Part shown: positions 1 to 17,506 of the stretch, one piece after another
How the letters are laid out: each line of letters starts with the position of its first letter
Position numbering within the stretch: the first letter of the stretch is position 1
Notes under the pieces: model-generated
The model's input: the letters and a program-made list of their open reading frames with translations, nothing else
Databases searched by the model: none
Told to the model about the DNA's origin: nothing
Translations under genes and position numbers: made by a program
Assembly (NCBI RefSeq): GCF_035594125.1
Contig: NC_087171.1
Coordinates: 16,575,767-16,639,766 of the forward strand
DNA: 64,000 nucleotides
DNA from: Scylla paramamosain
Taxonomy: Eukaryota; Arthropoda; Malacostraca; Decapoda; Portunidae
Direction of reading: 5' to 3'

Positions 1-1500
1 ATGGTAAGTATGAATACGAACACGCCAAAGTATGTTTTCCTCTAAGTAGTATTGCCATACGGAGTTACTGCGTACAGTGATTTCCATTTCTAACTTGAAT
101 GTGGAATGAGAAATACAGACAAGGTCGGTCTCTTAATAACCATTATGCCGCGGTAATAAATGTGTGTAAACATTTTCTTATATTTTTTCCTGGTAAGTAA
201 GGCAGAGCGAGGCGAACCACCCCACCTGATATGGAATGCCGGCGTTCTCCATTATCTGAGGCACAGAGGCCATATAAAAATTTATTATTCCCCCCAGCTC
301 CCCCCACAAAACCCCTTCCCTCCCACCCTTCCTCCCCTTTCCCAAAGAGTCGCCAGCCATTGCTTTGCGCTAATATTGTGTCAGCCTTATTTATCATTCC
401 CCCAGGATACTTGAAGACTTTTATGATATCAGTGCCATTATTTAAAGCAGTTTAAAAGTTTTACATGGCAAAAAACTCCGAAGTTTAGCTACGTTTTTAA
501 GATTTCTTTTTCCTTCACTCAAATATCAGCTGGCTGGCCGCATGTAGCTGCCGGCGCCGGGAAAACATGTCGTATCTTTTGATATGTAATTTCGAAACTT
601 TCAAGAGTTATTGATGACTATAGATATTCATAACAATGTTTCTTACTGCACACATTCATGTGTTTTTCATTAGTTTTGAGGAGTTATGGAAAATCTAGAA
701 ATAAGTGAAATAAATAATCTTTCGGATGGCTGGGAGTTAGTTTAGCTGCCGGCATTAGGCAAACGTGTCGTACTCAACATTCGCAAAGTGTAACTTTCAT
801 ATCGAATAGCTGTGAGTCCTTATGTGCATCAAATCCTTAGAAAATAAGCATATGTGCCTATTCTGGAGGTAAAAGGCGGAAATCAATACCTGTACAGCTT
901 ATCAGACAAAGGTTCGTGCGGCCGGCCGAAGGTAGTGTGTCGGGCTGCCGGCAGAGGGACGAGGGTCGGAATATTTTTGAGCAAAAAATTATCTAAATAA
1001 AATTCGAAAGGCGCCATAGTGACTGGGTTCAAGGTAAGGGGAGGACGTAGGAGTCGTTTTGGATCGCGCCTGTACCACAAGAGACGGGGAAAACAGTGAT
1101 AATAACGGTGAAATCAGTGTTTGGGAGGAAGGTAATCTTGACCCTCCTTACAACTCGACCCAAAAACAAAAAAAAGAAAAAAAGAATTAACAGGAAAATG
1201 AAAGCACACTCGACGATTAATCGAATTTGAGGGAGGAGGAGAGAGTCTTGGCTCGACCACTGCAGTAGACCCGCTATTTATGTCTCCTAAGGTATGTATA
1301 GCAGGGATTTGTTGCTGTGTCTTATTGAATTAGTTTTAAGACTTTCCATGCGAGGAGCGAAACAAAAAAAAAATCTAAGCCATTTGACCCGTGAAAGAAA
1401 ACAAGCTACATGCACAAGTGAGCCAGTGGTGAACAGTGGCCTTTATTCCTACAGTTTGTAATGTTATTGGCATTTACTCATTTCCTATTATTTCGTGTCT
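1..1500. other. Upstream region with no supported gene
   Basis: No coding exon can be supported. A stretch near 530-577 is echoed, diverged, at 727-775 (shared AGCTGCCGGC and ACRTGTCGTA cores). The interval 900-1080 is locally CpG-rich (GCGGCCGGCCG near 918). Both could be regulatory but are unproven. Confidence 0.4.
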
Positions 1501-1503
1501 GTC

Positions 1504-2048
1504 AGTGTTGTCATTTATCGTGTTTATAAGTGGAACGTGAGCGAGCGTGATGTGTCCTGACCGCCTCCTATCACCTGGAATTTGTCACCTGTGTGTGGAT
1601 CTCTCGCTTACTCCCGAACTCCACAACTTGTTAAACCCTCGCGTGTGGCCACAACGGGACCAGAGCCGAGTGTCCCCGGAGTGAGGCAAACACCTCCTTA
1701 CAGTACTTGCCGCCGTGCTTGCTTTACTCGCTCTGAACGGGGGCGATTTGAAAGAAAAATGAAGAGAAAAGTGATCGCCGCGGCCCACATCAAAGTTCCT
1801 ATTGTGTGGTGTGTATGCGGTGTGGTGTGCGAGGTGCAGCGAGTGGCGCTTATGGGCTGTGCAGGCTGTGGTGGTTGTGGTTGTGGTTGTGGACTCGATG
1901 AACTTGTGTTGCTGCATTCACTGCCTGAGTGTTTGTATGTGTTGTGTGGCTGTGTGGATGTGTGTCACCTGATGAACCCCGTGTGTCATTCTGTGATGCT
2001 TTATGGATGATGATTTTCGGAGGATTTACTGAGAATTACCTCTTGTGG
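1504..2048 (+). promoter_or_regulatory. Candidate 5' leader exon and promoter region of the BTB-Psq gene
   Basis: The BED exon has only four bases before its ATG, so at least one upstream exon must exist. This stretch is richer in G+C and CpG than its AT-rich surroundings and ends in a strong donor (TTGTGG then GTGAGT, GT at 2049). A TCAGTGTT initiator-like motif has its A at 1504. No TATA box was seen at a convincing distance. The open frame across 1582-2010 is Cys/Gly-rich low-complexity translation and is probably not a protein. The link to the BTB gene, about 13 kb downstream, is inference from orientation and the lack of another gene between them. Another donor-like site (CTAAG then GTATGT) lies near 1290. 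Confidence 0.35.
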
Positions 2049-3417
2049 GTGAGTAATTGTCACAGTTCATGGAAGGTGGTGAAGTGGGCCGAGATGTACC
2101 GCTTCATTAGTGCATATATCTTATCCAGTTTTAATTCTATGGGGTTTTATTATCATATGCTTCTGGAATGAGTGCCTCATGAATCCTTGTTAAATGTTGC
2201 TTCCTGTTAGAAAAGTCTGTTTTTTTTAATGACATTTTATTACCATGATTATTGCTATTATGTGCATCTGTGCTGGTTACTTGATGCATTAGGTGTGTAA
2301 TATAGATCATGTTCAGTGCTAAGTCAGCAGGAGTTGGTAAAGTTTTCTCTTTTGAGTAAATTTGTTCTGGATTGTTAGGTTTTGGTAATCATTTAATTTA
2401 CAGTTTTTAATGTTCCTTGAGAGCAGGTCACCCTGATGTGTGGGTGCAGTGGAGTGCCTCATTGTGTCTGTGCCATGCTGTGGCTGTGACTAAATTTTAG
2501 TTGTAAATTTGTTGTGGTTTGCTTCCAGGAGCTACATTTACTTCCACTACCCTTGCATTACAGTCACAAATCCTCTAACTATTGTGTCACTTAATTACTG
2601 CACCCCAGCATTACTCTAACACTTATGGCAGTAGGTATCCTATTATCTTCCTTATCTCCTTACTTAGGCAACTGTTGGGTATTTAACTATGTGTATGTGA
2701 TACCAGGTGCTATATCTATGAAAAAAGTGTTGATGTGCAGAAGTAAGAGTTCCTAAATAATTTTAGAAAATGAATATTGGTATGTTTTCTGATATTTCTT
2801 GTGTGACATGACAGATATATCAAGTAACTTTTGGGGCAAAATATTAATTTCTGGGTTTACCTTCCCTCCCTCCCACACACTCAAAATGGGAAGAAGTCTG
2901 GGATTGAGGGGGTGTGTGGTGAGAAACCCTAAAGTAATGCAGCCTCTGAGGAGGTAGCTGTTGGCTGCACTGCCCAATAGTGCAAGAAACTTTCATGCAC
3001 AACTGCTGTCATGAAGTTTTCTTGTAACTGTTATTGTTAAATCCTGATCCCTATAGTATTGTTAATGGAAATTGGTCAGGAAAAAGGAAAATGTTGATCA
3101 GTTATTCCAGGAAAGTGCAGTTTGAGGATGTATTTTTTCAAATTTTCCTAAAGGTGTACATAGGTATGATACATCAGACTGTTCTTATGTATCACATTAT
3201 ACATCCTCACCATGTAAAGCAATGCCCTTGTGTTTTAGAACAAGTCATGTCAAGACAGTGTATTACCCACATCACTGAGAAGTTGTGTATCTCAGGGGCC
3301 ACCTCTTCATCTAATGCCTCCAATGAAGTACCCAGAATTATAAGAGCTCACAAGCAAGGTGGCTCAGCATGACAATGGGTGTGGGTGTATTCTATTTTGT
3401 TACTCATCTGGATGCAG

Positions 3418-3552
<135 letters not shown>

Positions 3553-4003
3553 TTTTGTTATTATTATCTTTTTTTTGTGACAATGTAGGTTTTTATTTTT
3601 TTATTAGATTATTTATTTCAAATCAGATAATTATCATTTTTGGGGAGTGGTCAATTATTTGCATAGCTACCTTGATATTTTTTCTTTTTTATTCTTTCCT
3701 AAATGAGACTTATTATTCATGTACACTGTACACAGCAAGTGTTTTGCTGTTAAGTCTGCAAATAATAAGTTGCTTGTGAAAGTGAGAAAATTGTGTAGCA
3801 TTTATACATTTTTAGGCTTCAAAAAACATGCTTTGTTCTATACAATTTTTCTCCAAAACAGTGCCAGAAAATCAAGGGGATTTTCACAAATTCTTCCACA
3901 TCAACTTTTGCAAAAGTTGTCAGGCCATCGACCGTATTTTCCTCATTGGAATGTTGGATTGCTGCTTCACTGGATTTCTGTTGTATTTCTGTTGTTATAT
4001 GCT

Positions 4004-4122
<119 letters not shown>

Positions 4123-5597
4123 AATCATCCTACCTACCTGAGTCTGCTGTAAGACTAAGGTTTGCAAGAGCCATGTTTGGGGTATTTTAAGTCAAATACC
4201 TGTTCTCTGCAGGGCAGACAGTGACTTAAGCATGAAAGAAGACAGACCAAATTATTTTTCACTTAACTGTTCATTCAAATTTAAGAAATCTTAGATTGAT
4301 TGTGAGATTATCACGTTGACCACAACACCACTGAGATGCTGACATTATGACTGCATACTGTTAGACAAGCAGTTACATATTTATGGTAACAGTTGTTTGA
4401 ACACTGTTAATCTTAAGGAAATAATGCAATGTGTGTGATATTTATGTTAGCCGTACTATGCCTGAAGCCACCTAAATGTGTTCAGTAGCTTGACTATGTA
4501 CTCCTGACATCCTGCTTAGCCATGGAGTAAATTACACTTTTGATGCACTAGTATAAGAAGCCTTGTAGGTAATTAAGCATTTATTGGTTGGATTTTGTTA
4601 ATCAAGGAATGACAGTTTTCATGTAGTTTTGGTATATTTCAAAATATGTTTGTAAACTTACTGTAATCGTATTTTTAGTCCAAAATCTTACTGTTTTGAG
4701 GCTTACTGTGCCTGATAAGCTGTCTTGGTTGCAGGCTGCTGCACACCTGTGTGATGGCTCTCATACCCACATATGTCACATTTGTTTAGGTTCATGCAGG
4801 TCATTTATCAGCCTTCCATATTGGAAGAATGAGGGATTTTTTCGGTGCTGTGGTATATAATGTGACATGGATGTGTAAGGATTTACAGTTTGATATTATC
4901 ACCTAATTTGTTTACATATAATAATACATTCAGTTGCATATACCCAAGACTGCTACATATGACACTGCATGTTTACCCAGTCTTGTGAGGCCTTTTAAGT
5001 ACAGTAATGTGTACAGCTACTGCAGGAGGCAGAGCATCACTTCAATTCTTAATTCTTTTTATGTACTGAAACCTATCATTAGTAGTACTAGTATGTTACA
5101 GATATAGGTTGTGACAAATTTTATGCAAGTAACAACTGAGAAGTTTTTTTATGAACAGCTACTGTTGACTTAGTCTCATCTTTGCAACACTAGTTAGCAT
5201 TTGATTAATTGAAAATATCATTATTAGAAAAACTAATTAGCTATCACATTCCCAGCTGTCGTTTATGTTTATACTTAGAAGAGTACGATTAACAAATTAG
5301 TTGTCACTTCCTAAGATATGTGAAGATGTATAGATGTTTGTATAAGAATGCTATCTTTAAAGCAAGTGGTTTGCTCAAAAAAATATATGAGATGAAAATA
5401 AATCTGCCCCACAGTTTCAAGAAGAAAATACCTTTGAGTCAGCTGTCACTAAAAAAAAAGAAAAATAAATAAATAAATAAATAAAATGTGATGTATGATG
5501 TCTTATAAATGTTTGAATCTGCTTATATTTGATGTCTCATACCCCAATTTTCAAAAGCAGCAGTATATTCAACAGTGGTGGTGGGCACGGCATCCTC

Positions 5598-5835
5598 TAG
5601 TTGTCTCCTAGAAATGCTATTCTTGTAGAGTAACTAGGAAGTCTTGTTCAGTTAGGCTGCAGGAGTCAGGAAACATGCAGTGTGCAAATTCAACAGAACT
5701 GTAGCATTGGACATAGTGGTAGAGAATAGTATGAGCTGCAATATTGTGGTGATGAATGAGACGTTCAGGACTGTCTTTTAGGAGTTGATGAGACCAGAAC
5801 ACTTTTGATTCCACCCTGATTAGGATAGCTGTGTG
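5598..5835 (-). mobile_element. Degraded copy of the minus-strand LINE family (3' part)
   Basis: The minus-strand translation retains MESKVFWSHQLL and then a pattern parallel to the two better copies (RVESKVFCLINS...LYHY...SS...LTEQDFL). It covers only the segment just upstream of the conserved C-terminus and has diverged heavily. The adjacent copy at 5956-6475 shows the same order and orientation, so the two may be nested or serial insertions. Confidence 0.6.
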
Positions 5836-5955
5836 AGTTAGAACTCTCTGTATGTGGGTACAGTACTCCTTATGTGGACAGATAAGGTACTACCTGTTTA
5901 GAGTTGGTAGCTATAACAGTCTTTCCAAAATTGGGAGGCACTATCCCCAGGGGAG

Positions 5956-6475
5956 TTTTTTTTTTTTTTTTTTTTTTTTTTTAGGGACATTGGGCAAGAG
6001 CAACAAAAATTCAATAAAAAAAAATGCTCACTGAAATGCCAGTCCCATAAAAGGGTCCAAAGCGGTAGTCAAAAACTGAAGGATAAGTGTCTTGAAACCT
6101 CCCTTTTGAAGGAATTCATGTCATAGGAAGGTGGAAAAACAGAAACAGGCAGGGAGTTCCAGAGTTTACCAGAGAAAGGAATGAATGATTGTGAATACTG
6201 GTTAACTCTTGCATTAGAGAGGTGGACAGAATAGGGCTGAGAGAAAGAAGAAAGTCTTGTGCAGTGAGGCCGCAGGAGGAGGGGAGGCATGCAGTTAGCA
6301 AGATCAGAAGAGCAGTTAGCATGAAAATAGTGGTAGAAGACAGCTATTAAAGTATGCAACATTGCGGCAATGAGAGAGAGGCTGAAGACAGTCAGTTAGA
6401 AGAGAGGAGTTGATGAGACAAAAAGCTTTTGATTCCACCCTGTCTAGAAGAGCACTAGAAGAAAAACAAGGGGGA
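5956..6475 (-). mobile_element. 5'-truncated non-LTR retrotransposon copy with poly(A) tail
   Basis: On the minus strand this reads as the C-terminal end of a LINE ORF2: FYHYFHANCSSDLANCMPP, SQPYSVHLSNARVNQYSQSF, and SGKLWNSLPVSVFPPSYD. It is nearly collinear with 17510-17990. At the 3' end of the element it terminates in a run of about 25 T on the + strand (5956-5981), the expected poly(A) tail of a minus-strand insertion. It lacks the reverse transcriptase core and is non-functional. Confidence 0.8.
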
Positions 6476-7129
6476 GGGGCATGAAGTCATCTGCCTAAAA
6501 ATCATTATTTAAAAGTACATCATGAAACAACTACAAGAACAAGTATTTGTCGTTACACCCATGCAAAGGTCATCAATCCATTTCTCTGAATTAAAGTACT
6601 TAGACTATTCATCTAATCAGTTTTTCATTTCACTACATTATGAAAATTCAAATTATTGTGGTTGTCATGTCTTCATAATTCATTTTGATTTATATAACAA
6701 TGTACATTGTGGTTTTGCTTATTTACTAGGTTAAATTATTTTATATTTCAGTGGTATGAGAACTCATATTTCATGGTCAGTTTATAAGACTGCATATCTT
6801 TGTTTCAGTCTTTTACTGGTGTCTTTATGTTTCATTACTACAAGAACTCAAAATATTATGTACGTGTCATGCTTTCATGTTTCACAATTAGTTTATAAAA
6901 ATGTGGGTATCTTGGTTTGATTTGTTTAGTGGAGTAAATGTCTTTCTGTTTCAGTATTATGCGTTGTCATCATACTTTAATGTTTAGTCTGAAACTACAT
7001 ATAATGGAGTCAGTTATTTACTAGATATGCTGTGTGTTGTTTCAGTGTTATCAGTATTATCAAATACTGCCATGTTTTCAAATTCTTTAATTAGGTATTT
7101 TGAACTGCAGTCCATTTTCATAATTTCAA

Positions 7130-7233
<104 letters not shown>

Positions 7234-7479
7234 AGACGAATATTCATTGAAATGTGTTGTGCCTGCATTATTTGTTTATTCTTTTATTTTTAATCCAAAG
7301 TTTTTTTCCTAAAGGGTGTTAAGATAGATTTTAAAGAGATATCCACTTTTGGTTAAACACAACAATGTGTTGGAGAGGGCCATGCAGGTCTGTTAGAGGC
7401 TAGAAGGAAGGTAATTTAGGAATGTAAGGATCAGAAGTTGGGCATTCTGTAGTTTCTTGATGTGAACTGTTTAATTCCT

Positions 7480-8095
7480 GCTGTGTTGGACATCTGGCAA
7501 ATTGTTTTGAGAATTGAAGGGTAGTCATTAGTGTAAGAGTGGATAGGACCAGAAGTTTGGGAACGTTTATGAATAACAGAAAGAGAGTGAGTGATTGGCC
7601 ATAGTCATGTGGAACACCACTGCTGATAGATTTAAGAGAGCAGTGCCCACCTACTACGGCAGTGATAGAATGGCCAGAAAGAAAAATTTGATGTAAATGT
7701 GCAGACGAGGAAAATTTAGTATCAAAGATGTATGCCAGACTTCTTTAAAAGCTTTGGACATGCCCAAGGCAGCAACAAAAATTTAACCAAAATCCCTAAG
7801 AGAGGATAACCAAGATATAGTGAGAACTGGAAGATCACAAATGGATCGTCCTTTATGGAAAGAGGGTTGTGAGCAGATACATGATTCAGAACCTTCCTGT
7901 TGAGGATCAACTCAAAAGCCTTTCAAAGAGGAAATCAAAGCTGTAGGTCAGTAGTTTGAAGAGTCACCTTTCTTAGGAAGAAGTTGAATCTAGACAAACT
8001 TTCAGCATAGAAGCACAGTTACAGAGAATATAGTGGGGAACTCCATCAGAGCCATAAGTCAACCATTACAGTGCAGGATACCATGAGTTGTGTGT
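7480..8095 (-). mobile_element. Degraded RT-core fragment of the same LINE family
   Basis: The interval is collinear with 18506-19070: shared blocks include GGAACACCACTG, CTACNNCAGNAGT, GACATGCCCAAGGCAGCAAC and CTTCCTGTTGAGGAT. The minus strand carries remnants of the 'F..GLAKAFD..WH' region of a reverse transcriptase, with many stops and indels. It adds the part of the element missing from the 5956-6475 copy. Confidence 0.7.
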
Positions 8096-8609
8096 TCAAA
8101 GACAAATTTACCTATTGTATGTAAAGCATACTACATATTCAGAATACCTTCCACTCTAATTCACTCATCACCATGTGAGACATCCACATTAGAAGTACAC
8201 TCAGGCTAGTCTACTGTAAGCTGTCAAGACCATCTTTTGACAACTTGGTAGGAACAAACCTAATAAGATATATCTCATATACATATAAATGTACCTATGT
8301 TCTACTTTCATATTTGTACATGAAACTCAACTTTTTCTTCTTTTGAAGAATGAGTTTCAAGAAAGAAAGCAAAACACAGGAATGTCTTGGAAAAGAAAAA
8401 TTGCTTTAGCTTAAAAGAAATTAAGAAGTTAACTGAAGTAATATATATATATATTACTTGTACACATGCATCTATTTATTTATTTACTTTTCACATTCTT
8501 ACATCTTCCATTATTCATAATTATTTAGGTAATTCTTATATGTATGTGATTTTTTAAAAATTTAAACAATTTACAGTAGTGTTTTCATTATGTGTAAATA
8601 TATGTATAA

Positions 8610-10891
<2,282 letters not shown>

Positions 10892-10922
<31 letters not shown>
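10892..10922. repeat. (GA)n microsatellite, about 30 bp
   Basis: A short uninterrupted GA tract. It is the only GA-sense tract of 30 bp or more inside the BTB gene region. Confidence 0.97.
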
Positions 10923-10924
<2 letters not shown>

Positions 10925-11174
10925 CAGTTCGTAGTGTAAAAGAAGGAATAGCCAAGGGTTCAAGGTGTTTAGGACATATTGAGTTCCTAATAAATGTGTG
11001 AAAGTGGCTTTTTTGCATCTTGGAACTAAGAGGGTAAAGTCCCCATACATATGCTGCCCATTTCTCCAAGCCCCACCTTATTTATACATTTTATATATAA
11101 ATAACCATCTATCTCTGCTGGCAGAGATTTCAGCTTCATATAAAAAAATCTACTCAAGCAGTGTATTATGTTGG

Positions 11175-13717
<2,543 letters not shown>

Positions 13718-13783
<66 letters not shown>

Positions 13784-13785
13784 CC

Positions 13786-13817
<32 letters not shown>

Positions 13818-13836
13818 CTCTCCCTCTCTCTCTCTA
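13718..13836. repeat. Interrupted (CT)n tract
   Basis: CT dinucleotides broken by repeated CC interruptions (CTCTCCTC). It looks older and more decayed than the other CT tracts in the window. Confidence 0.95.
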
Positions 13837-14248
13837 AATTTGATTTTCAAGTCATAATGTTTGTATTTTACATAACACAGAAAACAATGCTATATATGAA
13901 ATTTCTGCAAGAAAGTGTTGAAAACACAGTAGGTCTGCATACAAAATGTAGATTTATTGATTGGAAGTGAAAAAATTTTGTCTATAGACATGGGTATATT
14001 CATTATAAATATTTCCTGTCCTACCTTGATCTTTTCTTAGCTCATGTAACATTTTTATCTGGAATTGTTAACAAACATGAGCACATAACCTACTTGCTTA
14101 TACTAGTGTATTTTCACAATGATAGGGAGGTGCACTGACATGTCTTCATTGCTTTTAGCTTCATATTAACTTTTGAACACCATAAGTAGAGTACTATTTC
14201 CTGCAAAACTTTTTCTCTTTCTCAGATCTGAGTCGGTGACTAAAGAGG

Positions 14249-14633
<385 letters not shown>

Positions 14634-15002
14634 ATAGTGAAGACTTTGGTTCCTCCAAAATTTAACACAATAATTTGAATGTGAATAATTCTTTTTATCT
14701 AATTTAATTACTAATATGAAGCAAATTTTCAGATAAATAGATGACAGTGCAAGCAAATTTAGGGACCACTAATACTAATTATGGCATTTTTTTCTTTCAA
14801 TACATAAATTGTCCTTTCATTATCATTTCTAGGCTTTAAAAACCCTATCACATGGTACTATGTAGAGCTTTGTTATTACAATTTCTTCTTGTGAATATTT
14901 TAACAAGGAATTTGAAGGCATTAGTATAATAACTTACAGCATGTGCTTTCTTCAAGGAGTGTGTAATTAAAACTTTTCATTCTCTCTCTCTCTCTACTTA
15001 AG

Positions 15003-15336
15003 GAACATGAGCATCAGAGAGGGTAAAGCTGGGAGGCGGAGCGATTCTGTGTGGTCTCACTTTACCAAACGCTGGACTGATGAAAAGCATTATGTTGTGA
15101 TTTGTATTCACTGTAAGCAGAGGGTTAGTGCAAAAGTTGACAGGCTGAGGAGACACTTGCGGAAGTGTATCTCGTGTTACATTATCCCAAAACCTGACAT
15201 TGAGGGAATGGAGGACTGTCTGTTGGCCGGCTCTAGTGATCCTCAGCCAATAGCCTCTGAGTGTCCCTCTGTAGACGCTTCCTCCTCCGGGCTTTCTCCT
15301 CCATGGAAAGTGGAGAATGTCCTTATTGATAGTAAG
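15003..15336 (+). CDS. BED-type zinc finger exon spliced in frame to the BTB exon
   Basis: The acceptor is a (CT)n-rich tract ending in ACTTAAG (AG at 15001-15002) and the donor is AAG then GTTAGT (GT at 15337). The frame opens at the ATG at 15007 (A at -3) and gives 110 residues, ending phase 0. Residues 12-54 fit a BED finger: Trp16 and Phe19 in the aromatic core, Cys33-x2-Cys36, then an Arg-rich helix with His50-x3-Cys54. BED fingers bind DNA and are typical of hAT transposases and of chromatin proteins derived from them. The rest (55-110) is Ser/Pro-rich with no recognised domain. Splicing to 16236 adds eight residues (DSPHSPSA) and then the BTB Met without a stop. It could instead be an alternative first coding exon, or transposon-derived sequence that is spliced only rarely. 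Confidence 0.7.
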
Positions 15337-16235
15337 GTTAGTGAGTGTCGCTCTTCTGAGTCACTTGTGGGGATAAGCGTTTTGCTACTCCAGCTTGATG
15401 AGTCACACTATTATTATTACTATTACTGCCACCTTACTGCTTGGAACACACCTTTTCCTCCCTCGCTTCTTTGACCACTGAGAGCTAGGCTGATTTATGC
15501 AATTGCAATTGTTGAGCTTTTGCTTCTGTGCAGGGAATAGGAATGCACTCTTAGATGCATCCATGTGTGTTATTTATGGGTTAGAAAAATTAGCTTCATT
15601 CTATATATACTTATATGTATATTACATGTTACTTGGTAATTTAATTTCAATCTTCAACTAGCACAGATACTTGACAGTTTTAATATTCATTTGTAAAACT
15701 AACAGAAAATAAGTAAGTGAAAAGAGCTTCAGAGCAATACTTAAACCTATCAGGGAAATGACACAAGAAGTCAGATATGATCTATTGAGGGAATATGTAA
15801 ATGTAGGGAAAAAAAAGACTTTATGTGTAATGGAGTGATGAACATGTAGTTGTTAAATGACATTTGCACCACTTACATTTTTTTTTATATATATATATAT
15901 ATATATATTTTGAATGGTATTCTGCATGCTTTTGATTTTATGTATAGACCTATTATAGAAGTGTATACCTGTTGCTTGTTTTACATTGTTCCTCCCAAGT
16001 GTGTGCTCCAGAGGCTGGTCCAAGGGCTGAGTGGTGGAGAGGAGCTTGTTTTGTAGCACACATTATTGTTCTCACAGAAGTGTTGTGCTATCACTGCTTT
16101 ACTTGCTGCTGTATGCTGATGCTGGGATCCTCAGTATGTTGTATATGTTCATGCAATCATGTTTGTTGATTATGGCAAGCTAGTTACATGCAGAAGTTAT
16201 CCACATCTTACTGACAAATGCTGTTGTTCCCTCAG

Positions 16236-16397
16236 GATTCTCCTCACTCCCCGTCCGCAATGGCGAACCAGCAGTACTGCCTCAAGTGGAACAACCATCA
16301 GTCAAACCTGCTACGAGCCTTTGACCGCTTGTTGCAGTCCGAGTCGTTCACTGATGTGACGCTGGCTTGCGAGGGCAAGTCTCTGCGGGCACACAAG
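16236..16397 (+). CDS. BTB/POZ exon 1 (N-terminal half of the BTB domain)
   Basis: The acceptor is TTGTTCCCTCAG (AG at 16234-16235) and the donor is CACAAG then GTCAGT. The ATG at 16260 has G at -3 and G at +4 and is the likely start of the canonical form. The first 46 residues begin MANQQYCLKWNNHQSNLLRA and continue with FTDVTLACEG and RAHK. These are the hallmark first half of the insect 'ttk/bab-type' BTB group seen in Broad, Lola, Bric-a-brac and Lolal. The conserved Asp of FTDV and the RAHK segment that meets the next exon are present. BTB domains mediate homo- and heterodimerisation of chromatin regulators. The exon ends phase 0 after RAHK, so it can join to other phase-0 exons. Confidence 0.95.
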
Positions 16398-17506
16398 GTC
16401 AGTGAGAGCCTATTTGACAGTATGATTCAGGGAGAGTGATGTTACCATAGTGGAATACTGGTCAGGTATCAGGTTAGCAGTTAGTGCTTTTTTATATATC
16501 ATCAGTATGTATGAATGTTGCTGATGACTGTCCTTTTTCAGAAAAAAAAACTAACTAAAATAAAAAAAATCTTAATGAATGCTTAATATTGAAAATTTCC
16601 TTTACATAGAACACAAAATTAATGTGATTGTCAGGCACTTGTTATCTCACTGATTCTCTGACTGCTTAGCTTGACATTTCCTTTCTGGTTTGCTCTTTGA
16701 ACTTTATTCTTTTATGATATTTAACATGTAATTGTGTCCCATCGGTGCTCTATCCTCAAATTTGTATTCATCCATTATTGTGCCTATTTTGTGGTTCTTC
16801 ATGAAGGAGACAGTCACAACAGGAAACTTTCTATTTTCTCTGTCAATTTTACACATTACAAATGTCTCACTTATCACCCTTGCTCTTTCAAGTATTCTAG
16901 CACTGTCTTCATAACAGAGCCCATTCCCAGACAGCCACTGTGGTTGCTGCTCATCAATACACAATTAATACATGGATCTCTGGCTCTATCTTAAATCTGC
17001 ATTCTTCTTTCCATCTTCCATAGATGTAGCAATGTAAAAATAATAGTCTCCCTTTCAATCTACACATCCTCTTTCTTTCCTAAATCCCCCTTACAACCCA
17101 ACCTCCTCTGCAGCCAGGAGGATAAACCTTTGAAAAAAAATACATAGAGTTGATGTGTGATGTTCCATTGGCCAGCATGAAATCCTCCTATGCACATGAC
17201 ATTGTGGGGATCAAGGCCAGAAAAAAAGACATGAAGATATGACTTAATTTCCTTGAAATATTCGTATTAAAGAACAATAACCACCATATATTTCCAGAAG
17301 TAGAATTCTTTTATATGGAAATGTAATTTTTACATTGTTCAAGCCTTTGTCTACATTAATCATAAATTATGCTCCCTCCCTCCCCTCCTCCTTCCATTCA
17401 GGAAAACCTTTCTCCTGCAGTGGACTTGTAAAGGCTGATGGGAGGAATGTAGGTGATGTGAAATGTGTGTGAATGAATGTGATGCAAAGGTAATACATAC
17501 ATGGAT

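Noticed and set aside
1582..2010. 142-codon open frame rich in Cys, Gly and Val
   Set aside because: It is translation of TG/GT-rich low-complexity leader DNA; no domain, and the donor at 2049 suggests 5' UTR instead.
15337..15474. Extension of the BED frame beyond 15336 to a stop at 15472-15474
   Set aside because: The donor AAG/GTTAGT at 15337 gives an in-phase join to the BTB exon, and the extension ends in poly-Tyr from a TTA repeat.
16704..16964. 86-codon minus-strand frame
   Set aside because: No similarity recognised and no splice context; treated as chance in AT-rich intron.
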